This document shows, one piece after another, positions 57,446 to 64,000 of a DNA stretch of 64,000 nucleotides. Source of the DNA: Anaerolineales bacterium (GTDB lineage Bacteria > Chloroflexota > Anaerolineae > 4572-78 > J111); the NCBI GenBank assembly GCA_015075405.1, contig JABTUK010000004.1, positions 930,001 to 994,000 on the forward strand. Reading direction: 5' to 3'. The notes beneath the pieces were generated by a model. It did no database searches and was not told the origin of the DNA. It saw nothing but the letters and a program-made list of their open reading frames with translations. The position numbers and the translations under genes were made by a program. Positions within the stretch are counted from its first letter, which is position 1; every line of letters starts with the position of its first letter.

Positions 57446-60385
57446 ATGACAATCCAAATTCTGTCCAACGAAACGCACGTTCACATCGCCGTGGTGAGCG
57501 GCGCGGGTGAAATCACCGGCTGGCAGTTTATGCCGTTTTACACCCTGGCTGATCTGTATCCGCAGCGGGTGCAGTGGATGCTGAACCGCACCGCGCTGAC
57601 CCGACCCGATGCCGAAGAAACCTTGCGGAATGTTAGAGTCTTCACCGGCACGGTGTTCCTGAAGCTGAGCGAAACCGAGGAGCAGGATATTCAGGACGGT
57701 AAAACCGACCTGATTGACGCGCCGATCCGCGTGACCTTCCCCAACGGCGCGACCGAAACCTACACCCTCAACTCGCTCTGGTCCTCGGCGACTAAGAGCC
57801 AAACCCTGACCGGCTACAGCCGCGAGATCAATTCGGCTTTACGCAAAATCTTCAACTATGCCGAAAGCGGCGTCAGGGCTGGCCGGGGAACGCGCGGCGG
57901 CTTTGCGAATGGCAAGGTCAAAGATTATCCCGTTCGCTTCGTCCCGATGGGGACCAATCTGGTGTTTGCGCCAAATGTTGAGAAACCGATGGGCGATGGC
58001 GAGTTTATCATTCGCGCCAGTGATGCGGCGGTCCTGCGCCGGGCGCTGGTCTGCAAACCGTTCAGCCTGGAACAGTGGCGTTTCAGCACCCAGATCGCCA
58101 GCCAGGTGAAGCACCCCTTTGACAAAGAAGGCGTGATTTATGAACTCCTGCCCCACGTCGCTCAGGGCATTGAGCGCATCAATGACCATTCCGAGTTTAT
58201 CGCCCACGCTTTCAAATTCGGGATGAAGGAAGAATCCCGCGAGCGGCTGCTGGAACTGGCCGACCAGATGTATGACCATCCCGATCTGAATCTCAGCCTA
58301 TCCCCTGACAAAGCCCGAACCATCTTCGATACCATCACCACCGGCCGGCCCAAATCGGTCCAGGGCTTCATCGCCATCGCCGGCCCGGCGGAAGGAACGG
58401 CCATCTTCCCCTCGAAGGCTGAGCGTTTCATCAAAAGTGAGCTGTACCTCCTGGCTCGCTATCCGGTCAATAACAGCCGCTGTATTATGCCTGTCATCGC
58501 TGTGCAGGAAGGACCGGTTTCTGACTTCCTGAACCGCGTTGAACAGTTTCAAGGCACACTCTTTGGAAAGGCGGAAATCAGAAGGATGAAGGATGAAACA
58601 GAAGATTCCGCCTTCATCCTTCATCCTTCATCCTTCACCTTTATGGCCGTCGGGCAGTTCATCGTGGTTCCTGATGAGTGCTTCCCAGCCGGCCACGAAG
58701 ATGTCAAAATCCTGGCCTGCTCCAAGAACATCAAAGCCCTTTCCACGTGGAAATCAGCGGCTGAGGTGAAGGAGACTCAGAACGGCGAATGGCTGATGCT
58801 TTACACCGGCTACATCAGCGTTTGCCAGTGGGCACATATGCTCAATGCGGTGATGGTTGATCCCGAAGTATGGAAAGAGGCCAACGGCGATTTTGATTTT
58901 GATGAGGGGGAAGCTGTCCCTGAGAGCGAATTCCCGCTGACCTTTGAAGCCTTCAGGCGAGAATGGTTCAACACTGCCGGCCTGGCTGTCTCAAAGCTGC
59001 CCAAAATCTACACCTTCGATGAGCCAACTACTTCCCGCACCAAAACCCTGGTGGACACCCTGGCCGGCGCAATGGCTGTCGGGATGGCCGCCAACATCAA
59101 CCTGCTGATCCTGAATACTGACCCTCGAAAGTGGAGCGATGTGGCTACCCGAATCAGTTCGGACGCCTACTTCTACTCGCAGATGGTAGGGAAGGGCTAC
59201 ATCGTCGAAGCCTACCCGGCCGAAATGGTCAACTGGATGATGGAGATTTGCGAATGTGGAGAAGATGAGGCCAAACAGGTCATCAGAATGTTCTACGTCC
59301 TGAGCTTCTTTATCCAGTGCGGCGTAGATGGTTTTAAGACCAATCTCGACAACATCGGCGGGATGAAGTCACTCACCAAAGAAATTCGCCGCATCTGGAA
59401 AATCTTGACCGAGGAGCTGGTCGTCTCCACCCGGCTGATTGATTACAACCCCAAGAAATCGCTGACGGCGCTGCGCGACCGCGACCACTTGCCGAGCTTC
59501 GAGCCGGATGAAGAAACCTTCGGCATCTCCGAAACCCTGATGAAGTACGCGGTCAACGGCTTCGCCTGGGAGGGCCTGCCCTATCGGCTGGAACTGCCGG
59601 AGTATCTCTACCTGGGTTCGCTCCCTGATAGCTTCAAGTTCTACGCCATCGGTCCGCGCACCGGCGAAGAACTGGAAGCCTGCCGTCTGCTCCGCAAAAT
59701 CTGCCGCGACGAACTGGCCCGGCGCTCGATGATGACGCCGGCTGATTGGGTGCTGTTTGCTGAGAAGTTCTGGACGCCCATCCTGGTGGATTTCCAGGCC
59801 AACGCTCGCATCATCCTGCGCTACGACCGCACCGTTGGCCTCGACGGCAAAGCCATCTATTCGGTGGCCAAGGAACGCAAGTTCCCCACGCTCGCCGGCA
59901 TTAGCTGGGAACGGATCGCCCACCTGTTATGGTTCGCCTTTCACGACACCGGCGGTAAATCGGTGGGTTCGGCCGTGCCGCTGTTCTGGGCCGAGCCGCT
60001 TAGAGAGCACCTGTTCGATATCCTGAAGTACCAACCCGGCCGGCTGGATCTGAAAGACGAGTTTCGCCAGGTGGTGGTTGGGGTGGATAAAGCCGGCATC
60101 GAGCGCGGCGTCACCTACGTGGTGGATGTGCGCATCGAGCGGGTGCTTGAGGAAATCGCGCTCGATGGCGAGACGCTGATCGCCGAACGCAGCCGGAACT
60201 ACATCGAGTTCCCTGATGGCCGCTACATCATGTTCCCTAAAGATGGCCCGCTACTGGGCGGCGCTCGCTTCAGCCTGACCATTACCCGCGAGGGTTCGCG
60301 GGACGTGGGCCATTTCATCAGGGCTATTCCAGTCGAGGGCGTAGACCTGGCCGAGCGCCTGGCGACCCTCGCTGCCCGGCTCTAG
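57446..60385 (+). CDS. 979-aa early protein with RNA polymerase-like motif series (candidate)
   Basis: Not recognised by overall family. Motifs in order: GEFIIRASDAA (about 188-198); K222-H-P-F-D-K227-E-G-V-I, recalling the paired lysines of the first double-psi barrel; R338-Y-P; PEVWKEANGDFDFDEGEAV with D482-F-D-F-D486, close to the NADFDGDQMAV catalytic loop of beta-prime; AVGMAANIN; and QCGVDGFK (624-631), like QxAVDxxK downstream of the catalytic loop in two-barrel polymerases. An in-frame hairpin repeat interrupts it near 380-395. The DFDFD could instead be an acidic linker. Co-transcribed with RNase H. Confidence 0.45.
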   Translation: MTIQILSNETHVHIAVVSGAGEITGWQFMPFYTLADLYPQRVQWMLNRTALTRPDAEETLRNVRVFTGTVFLKLSETEEQDIQDGKTDLIDAPIRVTFPNGATETYTLNSLWSSATKSQTLTGYSREINSALRKIFNYAESGVRAGRGTRGGFANGKVKDYPVRFVPMGTNLVFAPNVEKPMGDGEFIIRASDAAVLRRALVCKPFSLEQWRFSTQIASQVKHPFDKEGVIYELLPHVAQGIERINDHSEFIAHAFKFGMKEESRERLLELADQMYDHPDLNLSLSPDKARTIFDTITTGRPKSVQGFIAIAGPAEGTAIFPSKAERFIKSELYLLARYPVNNSRCIMPVIAVQEGPVSDFLNRVEQFQGTLFGKAEIRRMKDETEDSAFILHPSSFTFMAVGQFIVVPDECFPAGHEDVKILACSKNIKALSTWKSAAEVKETQNGEWLMLYTGYISVCQWAHMLNAVMVDPEVWKEANGDFDFDEGEAVPESEFPLTFEAFRREWFNTAGLAVSKLPKIYTFDEPTTSRTKTLVDTLAGAMAVGMAANINLLILNTDPRKWSDVATRISSDAYFYSQMVGKGYIVEAYPAEMVNWMMEICECGEDEAKQVIRMFYVLSFFIQCGVDGFKTNLDNIGGMKSLTKEIRRIWKILTEELVVSTRLIDYNPKKSLTALRDRDHLPSFEPDEETFGISETLMKYAVNGFAWEGLPYRLELPEYLYLGSLPDSFKFYAIGPRTGEELEACRLLRKICRDELARRSMMTPADWVLFAEKFWTPILVDFQANARIILRYDRTVGLDGKAIYSVAKERKFPTLAGISWERIAHLLWFAFHDTGGKSVGSAVPLFWAEPLREHLFDILKYQPGRLDLKDEFRQVVVGVDKAGIERGVTYVVDVRIERVLEEIALDGETLIAERSRNYIEFPDGRYIMFPKDGPLLGGARFSLTITREGSRDVGHFIRAIPVEGVDLAERLATLAARL
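58585..58640. repeat. GGATGAA-type hairpin inserted in the 979-aa gene
   Basis: GGATGAAGGATGAAACAGAA and CCGCCTTCATCCTTCATCCT face each other and are translated in frame (RRMKDETEDSAFILHPSSF). The same element type lies between structural genes. Confidence 0.8.
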
Positions 60386-60394
60386 GCTCCCATT

Positions 60395-60422
60395 GGGGGG
60401 GAGAGAATCGTTCTCTCCCCCC
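60395..60422 (+). terminator. Strong hairpin after the 979-aa gene
   Basis: GGGGGGAGAGAA and TTCTCTCCCCCC pair perfectly around TCG. There is no T-run; GTGGGGG follows. Confidence 0.65.
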
Positions 60423-60443
60423 GTGGGGGTTCAGGTGCAGTTA

Positions 60444-60450
60444 TTCTTAT
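60444..60450 (+). promoter_or_regulatory. TTCTTAT element
   Basis: Follows the GC hairpin by 22 bases and precedes the 155-residue gene by about 140 bases. Context TTATTCTTATGG. Confidence 0.45.
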
Positions 60451-60592
60451 GGTTTTCTATTGGGGCTTTCTTTGCCCGGCCATAAGGGTTTCTGTAGATA
60501 TTTTCTTTTGTTCTCTGGCCGGGACAGGCTTCCGACTTGGCGGCTTGCAAGTGCCGGAGAACTTAATCACAGTCTTGAAAGGAGACTACATT

Positions 60593-61060
60593 ATGGCTCG
60601 CACAGAATCCAACTCAACCGAATCTTTGCTCTCTGCTAAAGTCGCTGCTGCCCACGCCCGCCGCGAAGCACTCAAGGGTATGGGAACGGCCAACGTCCTG
60701 CCGACCACCTACTACGCCCCGACCCGCCCCCAAACCGAGGACTTGCTGGTGGCCCTCGTCGCTGATGCCGATTGGCGCAATGAAATCGAGCAGGAAGAAG
60801 CCTCCGGCAACACTGTGTTCGTGTTCCGCAAGCGCAATCTGACCGTTGGCGAACAGCCGACCATTATCCGCTACGGCTATAGCGCCCAGGTGGAGGACAT
60901 CGTGTTGACCGTTACCGGCGCCGCCCTGCCCAACGGCTTCAGCCTGGATGGCGTCAAGCCCCACGAAATCGTGACCGCCGAAAAAGCCAACGACAAGCGG
61001 AAAGCCGCTGTCAAGGCTGACAAGAAACGCGCCGACGCCTTTGCCAAGTTGGGCTTTTAA
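60593..61060 (+). CDS. Hypothetical early phage protein, 155 aa
   Basis: GAAAGGAG 8 bases before ATG 60593. A helical Ala/Arg-rich start, a beta-rich centre (IIRYGYSAQVEDIVLTVTG) and a Lys-rich helix at the end (ANDKRKAAVKADKKRADAF). Possibly nucleic-acid binding. Single-gene unit with its own terminator. Confidence 0.65.
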   Translation: MARTESNSTESLLSAKVAAAHARREALKGMGTANVLPTTYYAPTRPQTEDLLVALVADADWRNEIEQEEASGNTVFVFRKRNLTVGEQPTIIRYGYSAQVEDIVLTVTGAALPNGFSLDGVKPHEIVTAEKANDKRKAAVKADKKRADAFAKLGF

Positions 61061-61075
61061 TCTATTTCAATGTAA

Positions 61076-61110
61076 AAGCGGCCTTCCACGTGGAAGGCCG
61101 CTTTTTTTTT
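61076..61110 (+). terminator. Terminator built on a TTCCACGTGGAA palindrome
   Basis: AAAGCGGCCTTCCAC pairs with GTGGAAGGCCGCTTT with no loop, then ten T. Confidence 0.9.
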
Positions 61111-61123
61111 TGCGGCTTATGCT

Positions 61124-61145
61124 GATTCCCCAATTGGGGAATCAG
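61124..61145. repeat. 22-bp palindrome centred on CCCCAATTGGGG
   Basis: Half-site TGATTCCCCAA. Just downstream, short palindromes of the type GGGCCTAACGGCCC recur (about 61147, 61198, 61268), as also near 63350. Confidence 0.7.
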
Positions 61146-61268
61146 GGCTAACGCCCTGCTGTAATGGCTTCTCTCCTCTTTGCCGCCAGATAGCGGGCCT
61201 AACGGCCCTCTGGATGGCGCTGGCGGGCTGATTTTTGCCCTGGCTGCGTTCCCCGCCGATTTTTGGCC

Positions 61269-61589
61269 CTAACGGGCTGCGCTGTGAGGGTCAGTCTCCC
61301 TGACCCGCTCGGCGTTGGCGATGCAGCCGTACAGGCTGATAAACAGGCGGTCCAGGTCCACCAGATCGCCATCTTCGCCGGGTCCCTGCTGCCGGCGCTG
61401 CCCCAGGGCCGCGCTCATGGTCATTAATTGATCACGCAAATCGCGGGCATCGCCCTGGTGAACGGCATGGCCGTCACAAAATCTGATTGGGATTGGGTAA
61501 TCTTCTTCCCACAGGATGAAGCCGGCCAGGTCATCGAGCCGCCGGTGCGCGGCCTCAGTCCATTCGTCTACGTGGTGAGGGGTTAGCAT
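61269..61589 (-). CDS. Hypothetical phage protein, 106 aa
   Basis: Not recognised. Helical, with several His and Asp (MLTPHHVDEWTEAAHRRLDDL). Follows the receiver-domain gene by 3 bases, so it may be its partner. Confidence 0.6.
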   Translation of the reverse strand: MLTPHHVDEWTEAAHRRLDDLAGFILWEEDYPIPIRFCDGHAVHQGDARDLRDQLMTMSAALGQRRQQGPGEDGDLVDLDRLFISLYGCIANAERVRETDPHSAAR

Positions 61590-61592
61590 GGT

Positions 61593-62132
61593 TCAGATCT
61601 CCTTTTCCAGGTCCTCGATCTCGATGAGTAACTCCGGCGGCGCATCAATCCCCAGCATCGCCTGACGCTCCTTGAGTTTGAACAGGCGGCGATGCTTAGC
61701 CAGCAGTTCGGCCTGCGTCCCCTCTAAAATGAGTGTATCGTGCTGACGCGAAGCGTGCCGTGACGCGGTGGCCAACAATTCTCGCATGCGCCGGTACAGC
61801 TTCATCGTGCTGACCGGCTTCTGAAAAAAGGCGTCTGCCCCGCGCGCGGCGGCTTCCTGCCGGGTGCGTTTGTCGCCATAGGCGGAGACTACGATCACCG
61901 GGAGGCAGGAAGCGACCTTGCGGATGGCCTCCAGCACGACCAGGCCGCCCACACCGGGCAGGCGGAGGTCGAGCAGGACTAGATCGGGCAGCGGGCCGGC
62001 CAGCTTTTCAACCGCGGCCAGGCCATCGCTGACGATTTCAAACTCGAATTGAGCCGCTGGCGCGTAAAGCTCCAGCAGCTCTCGAATCATAAAGGCATTT
62101 TGATCTTCAATTATTAAGATTTTCGCGGCCAT
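61593..62132 (-). CDS. Phage-encoded response regulator (receiver plus helical tail)
   Basis: A receiver domain with E9-D10, D55 (LLDLRLPG), S83 and K105 (QKPVS) is intact, so it can be phosphorylated. The remaining 65 residues are helical (KHRRLFKLKERQAML) with no DNA-binding fold. It overlaps the membrane coiled-coil gene upstream. No kinase is seen in the phage, so a host kinase would be needed. Confidence 0.82.
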   Translation of the reverse strand: MAAKILIIEDQNAFMIRELLELYAPAAQFEFEIVSDGLAAVEKLAGPLPDLVLLDLRLPGVGGLVVLEAIRKVASCLPVIVVSAYGDKRTRQEAAARGADAFFQKPVSTMKLYRRMRELLATASRHASRQHDTLILEGTQAELLAKHRRLFKLKERQAMLGIDAPPELLIEIEDLEKEI

Positions 62133-62394
62133 CAAGTACCGCCGTGAATCGGTTTAGCTCCTGCACGGCCGTGGCGAGCTGGCTGCGCAGGTCAATGATT
62201 TGTTCTTTGAGCTGCAAAATCTCGTCGCTCAATCTTCGATTTTCTTCGATCAGCGTTTGTCGTTCCTGCCTGAGTTCGGCCCGGTCGCGCCGGGCCTCCC
62301 AGGATAAAACCCAGGCGATGATGCCCCCACCGACATAGGCCGCCAGCAGAAGAAAACCAAAGATCAGGAATAGGGACATATCGGTGACGGGCAT
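62107..62394 (-). CDS. Membrane-anchored coiled-coil protein (i-spanin-like or signalling partner)
   Basis: ATG 62394 starts after a heptamer hairpin. One N-terminal helix (LFLIFGFLLLAAYVGGGIIAWVL) and a coiled coil (EENRRLSDEILQLKEQIIDL). This shape is that of inner-membrane spanins, but no outer spanin or lysin is nearby; coupling to the receiver gene suggests a signalling role instead. Confidence 0.6.
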   Translation of the reverse strand: MPVTDMSLFLIFGFLLLAAYVGGGIIAWVLSWEARRDRAELRQERQTLIEENRRLSDEILQLKEQIIDLRSQLATAVQELNRFTAVLDGRENLNN

Positions 62395-62400
62395 CTTTGT

Positions 62401-62470
62401 AAGGATGAAGGCGGAAGGCGGAAGGATGAACAAAAAATTCTTCCTTTCATCCTTCATCCCTCATCCTTCC
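62401..62470. repeat. Iterated hairpin (GGATGAA type)
   Basis: AGGATGAAGGCGGAAGGCGG and CTTTCATCCTTCATCCCTC face each other between the 212-residue and coiled-coil genes. Confidence 0.8.
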
Positions 62471-62477
62471 TCCTTTC

Positions 62478-63116
62478 TTATGACGCGCTTAAGACCAGGT
62501 TGCCCAGGGTCACGTGCGCTTTGTCCAACTCCACCGGGCCGCTCGGTCCCAGCAGGTCTACCACACTCAGGCCGTTGCCGGAACCTGAGATGTCGAAGAA
62601 CCCAAAGTTGGTAGCCGCGTAGATCGGTGCGGTCCCGCCGGCTTTGTACTGCAAGCCGTAGGCCAGGGTAGCCAGGGTTGAGCCGCTGAAGTATTCCTTG
62701 GTCCCGGCAGTGTCATCCTCAACGATCAGGCCGCTGACCAGGTCCCACTCGCGGCGGTACTGATTGGTCAGATTTTCAAGAAACAGCACGTCCTCGTCCA
62801 CCACAATGCCCTCACCCTCGGTCGGGTCCAGGCTGATAATGCTCAAGTCGTTGTTAGCTAGCAAATTTTGAAACTTGCGCTCGCTGACCAGGCGGAACTG
62901 CTCGTTCACGGCCACGGCAGCCACGTCAAATGCCATCAAGGCGAAGATAAGGATGTGGCGCAGCTCGCCGACAAAGACCACGTTCGCGTCTTTGGCCCAG
63001 GCAGTGGCAGCCGTGCGCCCGTTCGTTGCGGCTCCAATCGCTGTGGAGGCGAAAGAGATGTGGTCCACCATTAGATAAAATTTGGATTGTAGTTTGCGGC
63101 GATCCATTGATGCCAT
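62478..63116 (-). CDS. Hypothetical phage protein, 212 aa
   Basis: Begins MASMDRRKLQSKFYLMVDHI; a hydrophobic segment ELRHILIFALMAFDVAAVAV may be membrane associated. Beta-rich second half with many Gly/Asn, as in virion proteins. It starts a short leftward group ending in the receiver protein. Confidence 0.6.
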   Translation of the reverse strand: MASMDRRKLQSKFYLMVDHISFASTAIGAATNGRTAATAWAKDANVVFVGELRHILIFALMAFDVAAVAVNEQFRLVSERKFQNLLANNDLSIISLDPTEGEGIVVDEDVLFLENLTNQYRREWDLVSGLIVEDDTAGTKEYFSGSTLATLAYGLQYKAGGTAPIYAATNFGFFDISGSGNGLSVVDLLGPSGPVELDKAHVTLGNLVLSAS

Positions 63117-63147
63117 AAGTAGAACCTCCTGTATATGAAAAGAATGA

Positions 63148-63215
63148 AGTAGGGAGTAGGGAGTAAGGAGTAGGGGAAAAACCCCCTTACTTCTTACTCC
63201 TTACTCCATACTCCC
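63148..63215. repeat. Iterated-heptamer hairpin (GGAGTAG type) in a 356-base gap
   Basis: GTAGGGAGTAGGGAGTAAGG and CTTACTTCTTACTCCTTAC face each other. The gap 63117-63472 also has a degenerate CCTGAGCTAGTCGAAGG (about 63337) and TTCCCCAATTGGGAA (63412-63426); no gene is seen. Confidence 0.75.
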
Positions 63216-63425
63216 AATCTTACCAAGAGAAATCTTCAAAACCCATAGTTGGAAAGATAGTTTTTCAAATCTTTTCCGGTTACGATGGTTGTGGGTTTTG
63301 TGGGAGCATCATTGGGCGGTCGCGGAGGCTGCGTCCTGAGCTAGTCGAAGGGCCTAACGGTCCCAGCATTGGGGCGTTAGCCCCGCGGCCAGACCCGAAA
63401 ATTCAGTAATTTTCCCCAATTGGGA

Positions 63426-63456
63426 AAGGGCGACTCGAATCGAGTCGCCTTTTTTA
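63426..63456. terminator. Intrinsic terminator
   Basis: GGCGACTCGA and TCGAGTCGCC pair, followed by TTTTTTATT. It lies 17 bases before the next rightward gene. Confidence 0.8.
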
Positions 63457-63472
63457 TTGTCCACGGAGGCCT

Positions 63473-63805
63473 ATGACCCGAGATGAAGCATTAGCTTTGG
63501 GCCGGCCGGAGGGCGGCAAAGCGGTCAAAACCAAGACTCCCCCGGACACCTGTCCCCGCTGCGGTCGGTCAATGGCTGGCCGGACGTGGCACAGCTATTT
63601 AGGCCACCTGGGGCTGCACGGGCTGGCCAATAACTACTTTGGTGGCGATATGCGGGCCGCCCAAAAACGACTTCAACAAAACGGCCTGGCTCGACAGGAT
63701 CCATTTCCCGGAAACGGAGCGTGGCCCAGATACCGCCCGATGACCGGGCAGGAAGTCCCCCGCTGCGGGGAGAAAGAGGATAAAGATGCAGTTATCGTTT
63801 TTTGA
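63473..63805 (+). CDS. C2H2-like zinc-finger protein, 110 aa
   Basis: GGAGG 3 bases before the ATG (GGAGGCCTATG). CPRC followed 12-20 residues later by HSYLGHLGLHG gives a Cys2His2-type site. Probably DNA binding. Its end overlaps the next gene start by 20 bases in another frame. Confidence 0.7.
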   Translation: MTRDEALALGRPEGGKAVKTKTPPDTCPRCGRSMAGRTWHSYLGHLGLHGLANNYFGGDMRAAQKRLQQNGLARQDPFPGNGAWPRYRPMTGQEVPRCGEKEDKDAVIVF

Positions 63806-64000
63806 GGTCCCCCCGGTTGATATAGCCCTACCGCAGACAGCGGCAGCGCAAACAGCGGTCAATGGGGGGAACAATGCAACAAAACCCGACTTGGATTATC
63901 ACATCACTCTCGCCGATCCCATCGGCTCAGGCGGCCAGATAACCAAGGTTCGTCAAAATCTGGAAATTATTGGTTTGCTCCGGCGGTTGAAAGAAGAAAA
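63786..64000 (+). CDS. DNA methylase/helicase (strawberry-notch-like), 5' part only
   Basis: ATG 63786 opens a frame that runs off the window. PDYHITLADPIGSGGQITK and RQNLEIIGLLRRLKEE match, from memory, the start of large phage and plasmid proteins that combine an N6-adenine methylase with a helicase, where a similar stretch (YRI, GxGGxKxKxRxNIxAI) precedes the GWGG motif. Such proteins protect incoming DNA from restriction or remodel it. Confidence 0.6.
   Translation, partial: MQLSFFEVPPVDIALPQTAAAQTAVNGGNNATKPDLDYHITLADPIGSGGQITKVRQNLEIIGLLRRLKEE

Larger units (their letters stand above)
13250..64000. mobile_element. Temperate tailed phage (siphovirus-like prophage), right end outside the window
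   Basis: From the truncated tRNA rightward, the window holds a repressor switch, then a complete head and tail block (terminase, portal, scaffold, capsid, connectors, tail tube, tape measure, hub, fibre), SSB, RNase H and a methylase fragment. Chromosomal-type genes stop at 13137. No integrase, DNA polymerase or lysin is seen, so the element probably extends well beyond 64000. A tape measure and tail tube with no sheath protein favour a long non-contractile tail. The exact left edge is uncertain by tens of bases. Confidence 0.85.

Noticed and set aside
57446-60385. DNA polymerase
   Set aside because: No palm-domain motifs of families A, B or C; the motif order fits an RNA polymerase-like reading better, though weakly.
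13250-64000. Integrase or recombinase gene of the phage
   Set aside because: I looked for tyrosine RxxHxRxxY and serine recombinase patterns in the main frames and saw none; presumed outside the window.

Overview
The window joins about 13.2 kb of bacterial chromosome to about 50.8 kb of a temperate tailed-phage genome that runs off the right edge. I see no rRNA or other taxonomic marker. A Chloroflexota (Anaerolineae-like) host is an inference from gene style, GC-rich codon use, a YLPIVM tract in a predicted secreted leader, and many iterated-heptamer hairpins. Host and phage parts share those hairpins, which suggests long co-residence.

Host part (1-13.2 kb): a predicted secreted HExxH metallopeptidase and a membrane protein; a START-like protein; a 1015-bp IS1595-type element with terminal repeats and an 8-bp target duplication, sitting inside a DUF2905 gene; a DUF58 / BatA-like / VWA membrane protein / MoxR ATPase cluster; and two single-domain response regulators. 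The chromosome ends at a tRNA-Arg(UCU)-like sequence that loses its T-arm, which I read as the left junction of the phage.

Phage left arm (13.5-18 kb): a small HTH repressor, two near-consensus divergent promoters with palindromic operators, then rightward genes including a ParB-like HTH protein, a DUF932 protein and small zinc-ribbon proteins.

Structural block (mostly leftward, about 51.4 to 18.0 kb): four small genes, large terminase, portal, scaffold, major capsid, two connectors, a glycosyltransferase-like gene, tail tube, a G/GT-type chaperone pair with a probable -1 frameshift, a 3565-aa tape-measure protein, a distal tail protein, a hub-like protein and an FN3-rich fibre. Heptamer hairpins sit at most gene boundaries.

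Right arm (51.7-64 kb): rightward units, many with their own terminator and several with a TTCTTAT leader element, encoding a DNA methyltransferase-like protein, small zinc proteins, SSB, RNase H and a 979-aa protein. A short leftward group (receiver-domain protein, membrane coiled-coil protein) and the start of a methylase/helicase follow.

Main candidate discovery: the giant tape-measure protein appears to carry, in its N-terminal 1500 residues, the signatures of a two-barrel (double-psi beta-barrel) RNA polymerase, including D1225-N-D-S-D1229. The 979-aa early protein shows a similar motif order (K222/K227, D482-F-D-F-D486, QxxVDxxK). This suggests a virion-borne polymerase fused to the tape measure plus a second one made in the cell. 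It rests on motif reading only, with no alignment or structure prediction. No integrase, DNA polymerase or endolysin is visible; they may lie to the right.
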